NCBI GenBank assembly: GCA_963734665.1
Contig: CAVTIR010000010.1
Coordinates: forward strand, 248,001-312,000
Origin: Trebonia sp963734665
GTDB lineage: Bacteria > Actinomycetota > Actinomycetes > Streptosporangiales > Streptosporangiaceae
Reading direction: 5' to 3'
DNA: 64,000 nt
This document shows positions 20,124 to 28,458 of the stretch, piece after piece (position 1 is the first letter of the stretch; each line of letters begins with the position of its first letter). The position numbers and the translations under genes were made by a program. The notes beneath the pieces are model-generated. The model worked only from the letters and a program-made list of their open reading frames with translations. It did no database searches and was not told where the DNA came from.

Positions 20124-21140
20124 TCAGAAGGTGGTGGGCGGGTTGATGGTGGAGCTGGTGATCTCGTCGTTGCCGCTGACGCTCCACTTGGCGAAGATCT
20201 TGGCGTAGTCGCCGTTGGCGATCAGCTCGTTGACCGCGGCGGACAGTGCCTTGGCGATCGGTGAGCCCTTCGCGGTCACCCACCCGACCGGGGTGGAGCT
20301 GATCTGCCCGAGGAACTTGGTGCCGGCGATGTGGGCGGCGTCGTACTTAAGGCTCAGCGTCGGGCCGAAGTCCAGGTCGACCTTGCCGTTGGCCAGGCCG
20401 AGGAAGATCGGCGCGGATTCACTGAAGTACTGGACGGTCCATGGCTTCTTCCCTGCCGCGGCGCACTTGGACGCGTTGCTGGTCAGCAAGGTCTGGAAGG
20501 TTGAGCCTGGGGCGGTGGCGATCGTGTAGCCGCAGGCACCGGTGAGCGTCGAGATGGAGTTAGCGCTCACGCTTGACGCGCCGAGGAACCCCTGGCCGTC
20601 ATCGAGGTAGGTAGCGAAGTCGACGACCTGCTCACGGGCCTTGGTCGCGCCGAAGTTGTCCTGCCCGACCTGGTACTTGCCGTTCTGCACGCCAGGGATG
20701 ACCGTGGCGAACGTGCCGTTCTGCACGTCCCAGGTCACGCCGAGCACCTTGGCGACGGCGTTGTCCAGGTCCACGTCCAGGCCGACATTCACGCCGTTAA
20801 CCACGCCTTCATGTGGCAATTCCGAGGTACCAGGGGTGAGCGTGGTGCCCAGGATCAGCTGGCCGCTCGATCGCACGCTGGCGGGCAGCTCGGCGTGCAA
20901 CTTCGGGTCCTCCGTGATCCCGGAGACGACGTTCTCAGTCGGGATGGCGGTTGAGCCCGCCGACGGCGAGGCGGGGCCGGGATCGGAGCTACCCGACGAA
21001 CTGGGGCTACTCGACGAACCGGAGCTACCCGATGAGCTGCAGCCTGCCAGCGCGAGTGCGCAAGCCACGGCGAGTGCCGCCGTCACGCCTAGCAGGCGCG
21101 GCGGGCGGGGCCAGCGGGCAACATGTCTTTCTGTAGTCAC
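20124..21140 (-). CDS. ABC transporter substrate-binding lipoprotein (amino-acid type)
   Basis: Captures a polar amino acid or similar ligand outside the membrane. GTG at 21140 follows GGAAGGA; from there a signal peptide ends in the lipobox LALAGCSSSG. A Ser/Pro-rich linker precedes the periplasmic-binding fold (LILGTTLTPGTSELPHEG, GLDVDLDNAVAKVLGV, VDFATYLDDGQGFL). 338 residues. First gene of a three-gene import operon with ATPase and permease just upstream in the same strand group. Confidence 0.88.
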   Translation of the reverse strand: MTTERHVARWPRPPRLLGVTAALAVACALALAGCSSSGSSGSSSSPSSSGSSDPGPASPSAGSTAIPTENVVSGITEDPKLHAELPASVRSSGQLILGTTLTPGTSELPHEGVVNGVNVGLDVDLDNAVAKVLGVTWDVQNGTFATVIPGVQNGKYQVGQDNFGATKAREQVVDFATYLDDGQGFLGASSVSANSISTLTGACGYTIATAPGSTFQTLLTSNASKCAAAGKKPWTVQYFSESAPIFLGLANGKVDLDFGPTLSLKYDAAHIAGTKFLGQISSTPVGWVTAKGSPIAKALSAAVNELIANGDYAKIFAKWSVSGNDEITSSTINPPTTF

Positions 21141-21202
21141 GAGTTTGTCCTTCCGGTTACGGGTTTCTTCGACAAAGGGCCGGCGCACGGCCGGGGCGGG
21201 GC

Positions 21203-22015
21203 TCACAGGACGGCGGCAAGGAACGCGCGGGCGCGCTGGTGGCGTGGGCTGGTGAGCAGGCTGGCGGGCGGCCCGGATTCGACGATGCGCCCGCCGTCGA
21301 GGAACACGACGGTGTCGGCGACCTCGCGGGCGAAGCCGATCTCGTGGGTGACCACGATCATCGTCATTCCGCTAGCCGCGAGGTCGCGGAGCACCGACAG
21401 CACGTCACCGACTAGTTCCGGGTCCAGCGCGCTGGTCGGCTCGTCGAACAGCATCAGGCGCGGCTGCAGCGCCAGCGCCCGGGCGATCGCCACCCGTTGC
21501 TGCTGACCGCCGGACATCTGCCGCGGGTAAGAGCCTTCCCGGCCGGCCAGCCCTACCCGCTCAAGCAGTTCGCCCGCCGTCGTGACGGCCTGCTTTCTCG
21601 GGACGCCGGCCGCGACCGGCCCCTCGATGATGTTTTCCAGCACGGTCATGTGGCCGAACAGGTTGAACTGCTGAAACACCATCCCGATGCGCGCCCGCTG
21701 GCGGGTGACCTGGCGGTGCGGCAACTCGCGCAGCCGACCGTGGTCGTGCCGGTAGCCAATCAGCTCGCCAGCGACCTCGACGAACCCAGCGTCAGGCTTC
21801 TCGAGGTGGTTGACACAACGCAGCAGCGTTGACTTGCCGGACCCGGATGGCCCCAGGAGGACGGTGACTTCGCCTTCGCGCACGTCTAGGTCGATGCCAT
21901 CGAGCACCCGGTGCGAACCGAAGTTCTTACGCAGTCCGCGGATCCGCACCAGCGGCAGCGACTCCTGCGAGGCCGTCTCGCCGCTGTGCTTGCTCGTGCC
22001 AGTGTGCTCGCTCAT
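21203..22015 (-). CDS. Amino-acid ABC transporter ATP-binding protein
   Basis: Energises the uptake system. Walker A GPSGSGKST, Q-loop FQQFNLFGHMT, signature MSGGQQQRVAIARAL, Walker B RLMLFDEPTSALD and the switch His (VTHEIGFA) are all present. About 270 residues. ATG at 22015 overlaps the permease stop (ATGA), so this start is preferred over the one at 22081. Of the GlnQ type. Confidence 0.93.
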   Translation of the reverse strand: MSEHTGTSKHSGETASQESLPLVRIRGLRKNFGSHRVLDGIDLDVREGEVTVLLGPSGSGKSTLLRCVNHLEKPDAGFVEVAGELIGYRHDHGRLRELPHRQVTRQRARIGMVFQQFNLFGHMTVLENIIEGPVAAGVPRKQAVTTAGELLERVGLAGREGSYPRQMSGGQQQRVAIARALALQPRLMLFDEPTSALDPELVGDVLSVLRDLAASGMTMIVVTHEIGFAREVADTVVFLDGGRIVESGPPASLLTSPRHQRARAFLAAVL

Positions 22016-23061
22016 GCGAGCCCCGCCAGGTCGCTGCGGGTGCGACCGAAGACCGGCAGGTTGCCGCGGGTGATCTGCCACAGGCCTTGGCCCGGGCCTG
22101 AGTCACCGCGCTTGCCGCGGGCGTAGTAACGCTCGATGAAGTACTGCCCGATCGACAGCAGCGTGGTCAGGATGATGTACCAGAGGGTGGCCACCATCAG
22201 TAGCGGCATGATCAGGAAGTTCTGCTGGTAGATCAGCTGCACCGAGTACAGCAAGTCCTGAACAGCGATCACACTGACGATCGAGGTCGCCTTCAGCAGG
22301 CCGATCAGCAGGTTCCCCGTCGCCGGCACGATCGCGGGCATCGCCTGCGGCAGCACGATTCGCCGGAAGATCCGTCCACGGCCCAGGCCGAGGGCCTCGG
22401 CCGCTTCTGACTGGCCCCGCTCGACGCTCGCGATGCCACCGCGCACGATCTCGGCCGAGAACGCGGCGGTGTCCACGGTGAGGCCGACGAAGGCGGCCAG
22501 GATTCCGGTGAACAGGTGCGCTGTCTTGACCGTGATGAACTCGTGCCCGAACGGGATGCCCAGCGACAACTGGGGGTAGAGCGAGGCGATCTCGTACCAG
22601 AACAGGAGCTGCACCAGGGGTGGCACCGAGCGCACCAGCCACACGTAGCCGAAGCTGAGCGAGCGCAGGATGGGGTTAGCGGAGAGCCGCATGGCCGCCA
22701 GGCCGATGCCAAGCAGGAAGCCGCACGTCATGACCGCCGCGGTCATCCACAGCGTCAGCACTAGGCCGTCCATGACCGACCCGTTGACGAAGTAGTCGCC
22801 GACGACGTTCCACTGGAACCGCCCGTTGGTGACCACTGTGTGCACGAGCATCGCGAACAGCACAAGCACCACGACTGCGCCGGCCCACTGGCCCGGGCGG
22901 CGCGAGGTCACCAGCCGGGCCGCCAGCAGCCGCTCGTCGTCAGCCCGCTTGACCAGCGGACGCGCGATGAACTTGTCCGGATGTTGCAAGGACACATCGC
23001 GCGCAGCAGGCTGCACAACCGGGCCTGGCACTGAGGGACCAGACAGGGAAGGAGATGTCAC
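22012..23061 (-). CDS. Amino-acid ABC transporter permease (HisM/GlnP type)
   Basis: Membrane channel of the importer. Several hydrophobic helices and the inner loop EALGLGRGRIFRRIVLPQAMPAIVP, split here from residues before it, which is the EAA motif that contacts the ATPase. The N-terminal 60 residues are soluble and unusual. The start is uncertain: GTG at 23061 (TSPSLSGPSVPG...) is chosen, while the frame is open to 23151. Confidence 0.88.
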   Translation of the reverse strand: MTSPSLSGPSVPGPVVQPAARDVSLQHPDKFIARPLVKRADDERLLAARLVTSRRPGQWAGAVVVLVLFAMLVHTVVTNGRFQWNVVGDYFVNGSVMDGLVLTLWMTAAVMTCGFLLGIGLAAMRLSANPILRSLSFGYVWLVRSVPPLVQLLFWYEIASLYPQLSLGIPFGHEFITVKTAHLFTGILAAFVGLTVDTAAFSAEIVRGGIASVERGQSEAAEALGLGRGRIFRRIVLPQAMPAIVPATGNLLIGLLKATSIVSVIAVQDLLYSVQLIYQQNFLIMPLLMVATLWYIILTTLLSIGQYFIERYYARGKRGDSGPGQGLWQITRGNLPVFGRTRSDLAGLA

Positions 23062-23305
23062 GTAACGATCCGTTCTCGCAGGGCACCGCCGACGGCAGGT
23101 CCGGGGGCTGAATCGAGAACCACGATAGGCATGATGGGCACTTGTCGTCAATAACGACTGATTTTCTAGGAAATATCGCTCCGGGTGCCCGCGGCTCCCG
23201 GCCGCTCGCGGGAGTCGGCTTGGACCCGCGCCCCTGACCGCCGACCACCGCGGAACGAAGGCGGCGACCTAGGTGAGTAAGCCGCTTACGTTCGGGATAG
23301 TGCCG

Positions 23306-23752
23306 TTAGTTTTTTGGCCGTTGATCTGGGCCGCGACGGGTGACGGGAGCGGTGGTGGGCGCGGCCGAGTACTCGCCGATCCATTCGTCCTTCCAGGCGT
23401 GGTCATACTGCTGCTCGTTGCAGCTCGGCCGGTAGACGGCGATCAGCTCGCGGGCGATCTGCTCGCGGTGGGCGCTCGTCCCGCCTGGCACCTCGAAGGT
23501 GCAGATGTAGACCTTCCACTTGGAGCCGGCCCGCTGGAGCCAGCATGCCGCTCTCGGGTGCTTGAAGGGGAATCGCGCTGTGGACAGGTCGTCGGCGTGA
23601 CCGACGTAGATGACCGCGTAATTCTCCGGCTTCTTGTCTGGTTCCGGCTTGTACATGATGGCGTACACGGCCGCGGTCGACGGCGGGGTCCAGCCGCCGA
23701 GCAGGCGGGGACCTTCGAACGGGTAGCCGGCGAGTGAGCCGAGCCGGATCAT
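23306..23752 (-). CDS. GIY-YIG-like small protein
   Basis: 148 residues. The order VYAIMY...AVIYVGHADDLS resembles the two strands (GIY and YIG) of GIY-YIG nucleases, followed by HPRAACWLQRAG and a Glu/Arg-rich helix (HREQIARELIAVYRPSCN). The catalytic residues are not all clear, so nuclease activity is doubtful. It starts 13 bp after coxE behind GAGGAG, so it is the last gene of the coxD-coxE unit. Role in that unit unknown. Confidence 0.6.
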   Translation of the reverse strand: MIRLGSLAGYPFEGPRLLGGWTPPSTAAVYAIMYKPEPDKKPENYAVIYVGHADDLSTARFPFKHPRAACWLQRAGSKWKVYICTFEVPGGTSAHREQIARELIAVYRPSCNEQQYDHAWKDEWIGEYSAAPTTAPVTRRGPDQRPKN

Positions 23753-23765
23753 CGGGTGCTCCTCA

Positions 23766-24947
23766 TTAGTGCAGCACCGGCAGCGTTTCCGCGAGCTCTT
23801 CCAGGCTGGCGAGGTCGTGCCCGGACAACAGCAGGTCGATGTGCGGTGCCGCCACCATCATGCCCAGCGTGCTCGGCCGGAAATCCCGGTTGTTTCCCTT
23901 GTGCGGGTTCAGCCACACAATACGGTGGCACAGCCTTGCCAGGCGCTCCATCGCCAGTGCGAGTACCTCAGGATCACCGCGGTCGAGGCCGTCGGAGCAG
24001 ATCACCACTACCCCGCCACGGCACAGGCCGCTGCGGCCCCATTTCCTGACGAACGTGTCGAGCGACTGGCCGATCCTGGTGCCCCCGTCCCAGTCCACCA
24101 CGGTCCGGGCCGCCTCTTCGAGCGCGTTGTCGATCTTTTGATGCGCCAGTTCTCTCGTGATGCGGGTCAGCCTGGTGCCGAAGCAGAACACCTCGACTTT
24201 GGCCGCCGCGTGCCTGGCCGTGTGCGCGAACTGGAGCAGGTGCCTGGAGTAGTCGGCCATCGACCCGGAGACGTCGAGGATCAGGATCAGCGGCCGCAGT
24301 TTGGTCTTGCGCTGCTGGAAGAACAGCTGACTGGGCGGTTCACCGTGCATGCGCATCGATGCCCTGATCGTCGCGCGGATATCGGGTTCCGTGCCGTTGC
24401 CCTTGGCTGGCCTGGTCCTGGTCCGGCGGGTGCGGCGGCGTGGTGGCGTCAGCCGCATCCTGGTCATGATCCTTCTCAGGGCGGCGAGTTCTTCTGGTGT
24501 GCACGCGGTGAAGGAGCGGTGCTTGAGCGCGTCCACGTTGGAGGCCATCCAGCCGAGGACCGGCTGATCCTCGTCTTCTTCCGGGCCTGGCTCGGTGCCG
24601 GGCATGACGAGAGCCGCCTCGGCTTCGGCTACCGATTCCGCGCTGAGCATGAGCTGGTTTCGCGCGGGCGCGTCTTCGCCGAGGAAGTACTCCCTGAACA
24701 CCCGGTCGTACGTTGTGCCGTCCTCGTGGCGGCTGAGCAGGGTGGTTCTTCCGGCCCAGTACAGGTCGACCAGGTTCGCCGGGTCGAGTGGCGTCATGGC
24801 AGCGAAGTAGGTGAGCACGTCCCCGGTGCCGACCCTCAGGCCCGCGGCTCGCAACTCGTGGGCGAAGCCGACGAGAACGCTGGTGAACGGGCTTGTGCCT
24901 GGTTCACTGCCTGGTTCACCGCTTGGCTCACTGCCTGGGTCAGCCAC
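23766..24947 (-). CDS. coxE: CoxE-type von Willebrand factor A protein
   Basis: 393 residues. The C-terminal VWA domain shows the metal-site motif LILDVSGSMAD and later VVICSDGLDRGD; the N-terminal part (LVGFAHELRAAGLRVGTGDVL in pieces) is typical of CoxE. CoxE works with the CoxD ATPase in maturing the Mo-Cu centre of CODH. GTG at 24947 overlaps the coxD stop by 8 nt. Its first residues (GSEPSGEPGSEPG) are encoded by a 12-bp tandem repeat. Confidence 0.88.
   Translation of the reverse strand: MADPGSEPSGEPGSEPGTSPFTSVLVGFAHELRAAGLRVGTGDVLTYFAAMTPLDPANLVDLYWAGRTTLLSRHEDGTTYDRVFREYFLGEDAPARNQLMLSAESVAEAEAALVMPGTEPGPEEDEDQPVLGWMASNVDALKHRSFTACTPEELAALRRIMTRMRLTPPRRRTRRTRTRPAKGNGTEPDIRATIRASMRMHGEPPSQLFFQQRKTKLRPLILILDVSGSMADYSRHLLQFAHTARHAAAKVEVFCFGTRLTRITRELAHQKIDNALEEAARTVVDWDGGTRIGQSLDTFVRKWGRSGLCRGGVVVICSDGLDRGDPEVLALAMERLARLCHRIVWLNPHKGNNRDFRPSTLGMMVAAPHIDLLLSGHDLASLEELAETLPVLH
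24897..24944. repeat. 12-bp tandem repeat, 4 copies, at the coxD/coxE junction
   Basis: GCCTGGTTCACT-like units at 24897, 24909, 24921 and 24933. They encode the Gly/Ser/Glu/Pro-rich start of CoxE on the minus strand and run up to the overlap with coxD. Confidence 0.9.
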
Positions 24948-25815
24948 CGGAGATGATCTCCGCCAGGTTCTCCTGCACCAGGTCGAGGTCGTCACGGTCC
25001 TTGACGACCGCGCCCAGCGTGTCGCTCGCAGCACCTGGCGTCAACTCGGTCTCGCCGAGCACGCCCAGCGTGCGCACCCAGTCGATCGTCTCCGCGACCC
25101 CGGGCGGCTTGGCCAGGTCCAGTTCCCGCAGCCGGTGGACGGCACTGACGACCTTCCTGGTGAGCTGCTCGGCCGCGCCGGGCTCGCGGACCTTGACGAT
25201 CTCCGCCTCGCGATCCTGTGCCGGGTAGCCGATCCAGTGGTAGAGGCAGCGCCTTCTCAGGGCGTCGTGGAGTTCCCTGGTCCTGTTGGAGGTCAGGATG
25301 ACAACCGGGCTCGATTCCGCCTTGATCGTGCCGAGTTCCGGGATGCTGATCTGGAAATCGGACAGGACCTCGAGCAGGAACGCCTCGAACTCGTCGTCTG
25401 CCCGGTCGATCTCGTCGATCAGCAGCACCGCCTGGTCGCCTTTTTTGATCGCTTCGAGCAGCGGCCGCTCGAGCAGGAACTTCGGCCCGAACAGCTTGTC
25501 GACGGACTGCTCGTCGGTGGCATCGGCTTGCGAGAGCGCTCGGATCTGCAGCATCTGGCGCGCGTAGTCCCACTCGTAAAGCGCCTGGTTGGTATTGATG
25601 CCCTCGTAGCACTGCAGCCGGATGAGCTTGCGGCCGAAGACGGCCGCGAGCGTCTTCGCGACCTCCGTCTTGCCGACGCCGACCTCGCCTTCGAGCAGCA
25701 CGGGCCTGCGCAGCGAGAGCGACACGAGCAAGGTAGTGGCCAGCCCGCGGTCGGCGAGGTACCCGCCTTCCCGCAGGCGCTGAGTGAGCTCGGCAACGGT
25801 CCCTGGATACTCCAC
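24940..25815 (-). CDS. coxD: CoxD-type AAA+ (MoxR) ATPase
   Basis: 291 residues. Walker A GEVGVGKTEVAKTLA, CYEGINTNQALYEWDY characteristic of CoxD, Walker B AVLLIDEIDRADDEFEAFLLE in part, and the sensor/arginine stretch LTSNRTRELHDALRRRC. CoxD is a chaperone-like ATPase shown in other bacteria to be needed for building the [CuSMoO2] centre of CODH. Followed by coxE with an 8-nt overlap; preceded by a small gene 8 bp away. It is convergent in location but opposite in strand to the cox operon. Confidence 0.93.
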   Translation of the reverse strand: MEYPGTVAELTQRLREGGYLADRGLATTLLVSLSLRRPVLLEGEVGVGKTEVAKTLAAVFGRKLIRLQCYEGINTNQALYEWDYARQMLQIRALSQADATDEQSVDKLFGPKFLLERPLLEAIKKGDQAVLLIDEIDRADDEFEAFLLEVLSDFQISIPELGTIKAESSPVVILTSNRTRELHDALRRRCLYHWIGYPAQDREAEIVKVREPGAAEQLTRKVVSAVHRLRELDLAKPPGVAETIDWVRTLGVLGETELTPGAASDTLGAVVKDRDDLDLVQENLAEIISGG

Positions 25816-25823
25816 CGGTCTTG

Positions 25824-26138
25824 TCAGGACCGTGGCCAGGGGCTGGTGTCAGCGGCAGCTTCGACCGTTTCGGCGGGTTCTGCCGTTTCGGCCGGTCGCA
25901 TGACGACGTCGCGCAGGCTTCCCGAGGGGCTGAGCTTGCCCTCACGCTCAAGCCTGGCCCGCCACGCCGTGATGCGGTCCGTAGCGTCCCCGGCGGCATA
26001 GTCGTCGAAGCCGACGCCGGCGTCGGTCATCTTCTTGCAGTGCGACTCGCAGCTGTCGTCGAGGTCGGCGACGGTCTGCGCCTGGCCGCGCCACACATCA
26101 CGGAGCACTTCAAGCGCCTCCGCACGCTCTGCACCCAT
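25824..26138 (-). CDS. 104-residue hypothetical protein preceding coxD
   Basis: ATG behind CAGGAGGGACG. Mostly helical, with a C-x3-C pair in DSCESHCKKM (about 28-36) and a C-terminal Ala/Glu/Thr-rich tail. Ends 8 bp before coxD, so it is the first gene of the coxD-coxE operon. No family recognised; the paired Cys could bind a metal, which is an inference. Confidence 0.65.
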   Translation of the reverse strand: MGAERAEALEVLRDVWRGQAQTVADLDDSCESHCKKMTDAGVGFDDYAAGDATDRITAWRARLEREGKLSPSGSLRDVVMRPAETAEPAETVEAAADTSPWPRS

Positions 26139-26350
26139 GCCGAACGTCCCTCCTGCCTGCGGCCGAACCGGTTACCGTGACTCTAGCCCCCGCTACCAGG
26201 GAACACGAGCAAGGATTAAGTCATTTCTTAATCAGCCGCCTGGACCCGGCCGCGGTCACGCCAGCGACCCGTCCCGCGCGCGGCGTGGGCTGGGCCAGGC
26301 CAGTCGCCTCCCGGCGGCCCGGTCTGTGCAGCGAGCCATCTGTCTAGTTT

Positions 26351-26379
26351 TTGACAAAACCTACCGATTTAGTCATAAT
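26351..26379 (+). promoter_or_regulatory. Strong sigma-70-type promoter for the YeeE gene
   Basis: TTGACA (26351-26356), 17-bp spacer, CATAAT (26374-26379), in an AT-rich pocket of otherwise GC-rich DNA. It points at the YeeE-type gene with about 100 bp of leader. Confidence 0.75.
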
Positions 26380-26477
26380 TGACGTATGTCTATTTTGGTA
26401 CCATTGGTCGGCATTGTGCCGCCTGCTGCCGTTGCGCCCGTCGCGTCCCACGGCCTTTCCGTTCCGGGAGGCGCGGC

Positions 26478-27764
26478 GTGACGACGGTCCTTGACAAGCC
26501 GGCGAACCGGGGTAGCGGTCTCAAGCTGATGCTCTCGCCCGCGCCGACGTGTGCCCCGGCACCGGCGGCCCCGGACGAGCAGCGGGTCAAGTGGGTGCCC
26601 CTCGTGATCGCGGCGCTGCTGATGGCCGGCCTTGACAGCTACGTCTTCGTCGCCCATGGCGCGGAGTTCGGGACGCTGCTGCTGATTGGGGGCGGCCTCG
26701 GGTTCACCCTGTTCCACTCACGCTACGGGTTCACGTCGGCGTTCCGGCAGCTGCTGTCCGTCGGCAACGCCAGCGGCATCAGGGCGCACGCGCTGCTGCT
26801 TGGCACGGCCGCGACCTTGGTCGCCCTGATCATGGCGAGCGGCGTGGGACTGTTCGGCGCCAAGCCGACGCCGTCCGGCGGGGCGCTCGGCGTCGGCCTG
26901 CTTGTCGGCGCGTTCCTGTTCGGCCTCGGCATGCAGCTCGGCGGGTCGTGCGCCTCGGGCACGCTGTTCGCTGTGGGCTCGGGACAGACGACGATCGTCT
27001 TCACGCTCGGCGGATTCATCATCGGCTCGACGCTGTACATGTGGCAGTACCACCTCGTCGCCAACCTGCCGGCCTTCCACCCCATCCTGCTGTCGAGCTC
27101 GGTCGGCTGGGCGGGGTCGTGGGCTATCACCATCGCCGCCCTGCTCCTCATGGTCGGGGTGAGCCGGCTCGTGCAGAAGCGGCGGAACCCGCCGCCGGTC
27201 GACGCGGTTCCGACGGCCCACGGCGCGCTGCGGATCGTCCGCGGCTCGTGGCCGATCCTGGTCGGGTCGCTGGTCCTCGGCGTCTTGGCGGGTGCCGTCC
27301 TGCTGGTCACCGGCGGGACCTGGGGAATCACCAGCGCGTTCGGCCTGTGGGGCTCGAAGTTCCTCGGCCTGCTCGGCGCGAATCCCCAGTCTTGGTCCGG
27401 CTGGCAGGTGCCGTCCCAGCACACGGCCCTCACCGGGTCCTTCCTGGCCAACGTCATCAGCGTGTCCGACATCGGCATCATGATCGGCGCGGCCATCGCC
27501 TCGGCCGCGGCCGGCACGTATATCTTGCGCGGGCGGGTGCCGTGGCGCGTCGCCCTCGGCGCCGTCATCGGCGGCATCCTGATGGGCATCGGCGCCCGGC
27601 TCGCCGGCGGTTGCAACATCGGTGCCTACCTGAGCGGAATCTCCCAGGGCAGCCTCTCCGGCTGGGCCTGGGGCGCGATCGCGCTGGCCGGCACCTGGGT
27701 GGGCCTGCGGATGCGCCCGCTGTTCGGCCTCACCAACCCCAAGCCCAACGACAGCGTCTGCTAG
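26478..27764 (+). CDS. YeeE/YedE-family sulfur (thiosulfate) transporter
   Basis: 428 residues, about ten hydrophobic helices. The two halves carry the family motifs with conserved Cys: GLGMQLGGSCASGTLF and GARLAGGCNIGAYLSGISQGSLSGW in parts. YeeE-type proteins import thiosulfate or related sulfur species through these Cys residues. GTG at 26478 with GGGAGG 6 nt ahead is preferred over the upstream frame opening. Divergent from the coxD unit; a sulfur supply for the sulfur-bridged CODH centre is conceivable but unproven. Confidence 0.88.
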   Translation: MTTVLDKPANRGSGLKLMLSPAPTCAPAPAAPDEQRVKWVPLVIAALLMAGLDSYVFVAHGAEFGTLLLIGGGLGFTLFHSRYGFTSAFRQLLSVGNASGIRAHALLLGTAATLVALIMASGVGLFGAKPTPSGGALGVGLLVGAFLFGLGMQLGGSCASGTLFAVGSGQTTIVFTLGGFIIGSTLYMWQYHLVANLPAFHPILLSSSVGWAGSWAITIAALLLMVGVSRLVQKRRNPPPVDAVPTAHGALRIVRGSWPILVGSLVLGVLAGAVLLVTGGTWGITSAFGLWGSKFLGLLGANPQSWSGWQVPSQHTALTGSFLANVISVSDIGIMIGAAIASAAAGTYILRGRVPWRVALGAVIGGILMGIGARLAGGCNIGAYLSGISQGSLSGWAWGAIALAGTWVGLRMRPLFGLTNPKPNDSVC

Positions 27765-27817
27765 CCGCTAGGCCGGTTAAGTAACGGTTCCTCGTCTGCT
27801 ACCGGCGGGGCTTCCGG

Positions 27818-27853
27818 CGACCTGGGACTGCCTTCACCGGCGGTCCCAGGTCG
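27818..27853. terminator. Terminator-like hairpin after the YeeE gene
   Basis: Perfect 11-bp arms CGACCTGGGAC (27818-27828) and GTCCCAGGTCG (27843-27853), 54 bp after the stop. No long T run. Confidence 0.6.
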
Positions 27854-28080
27854 CGGGCGTCCCTGGCGACGGTCATTGGCCGAGCCTGTCCCGTCAGCCA
27901 ACTCCTGAACTGCGCCAGTGGCACCGCCTTGAGCCAGAAGTCCAACATGATCCTCATTCGAGGGCTAGCGGCGGGGGGCGTGCAGCCGCTCCCGGCAGTC
28001 ACCACGGGTCCGTTCGGGATCAAGTAAGGGCACTCCTTTACCCGAATAGACCGCGGCGCCTCCCGCTAGCGGACGCGCGA

Positions 28081-28293
28081 GTCGAGATCCGCGTCACGGC
28101 GACCGGCACCTACGAGCACCTGAGGTTCGCCAGCATCCGGCTGGATGTCCTGGCCGATTTCCCGCAGGGAGAGGCGGCGGTGCTCCTGATCGAGGCGCGC
28201 CGCGTCTGCTATGTGTCGAACACCCTGGCCGGCGAGGTCGGCATCGAGGTGACCCTCGGCGCACCCGCCCCGGGCAGTCCGCGGCGGGCCTAA
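28081..28293 (+). pseudogene. C-terminal fragment of an OsmC-family protein
   Basis: The frame 28081-28293 reads VEIRVTATGTYEHLRFASI, then ADFPQGEAAVLLIEARRVCYVSNTL and VGIEVTLG, which matches the C-terminal half of OsmC-like peroxide/osmotic-stress proteins including the Cys-containing helix. Sequence upstream in the same frame (Arg/Gly/Pro-rich) is not OsmC-like and no good start exists. The N-terminal half with its catalytic Cys is lost. Confidence 0.6.
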
Positions 28294-28458
28294 CGGTGGC
28301 GTCCGGAGGGCTGTGACAGTATTTGGACTACCGGTGGTTTACCGGGCGGTGCCGGTCCTGTTCACCGGACAGAGCCACAGTGGCCTGGCCGGATGTCGGC
28401 GGTGACGTGGTAATCGGGCGGGAACCACTTCGTCTGGCTGCTGCAGAGAGGCCCCTTG

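Noticed and set aside
27799..28023. 74-codon minus ORF after the YeeE gene
   Set aside because: Overlaps the terminator-like hairpin, no family or good start.
28294..28458. Possible Mg2+ riboswitch (M-box) before the MgtE-sensor gene
   Set aside because: I looked for conserved M-box blocks because of the gene pair and could not align any; a covariance-model search would decide.
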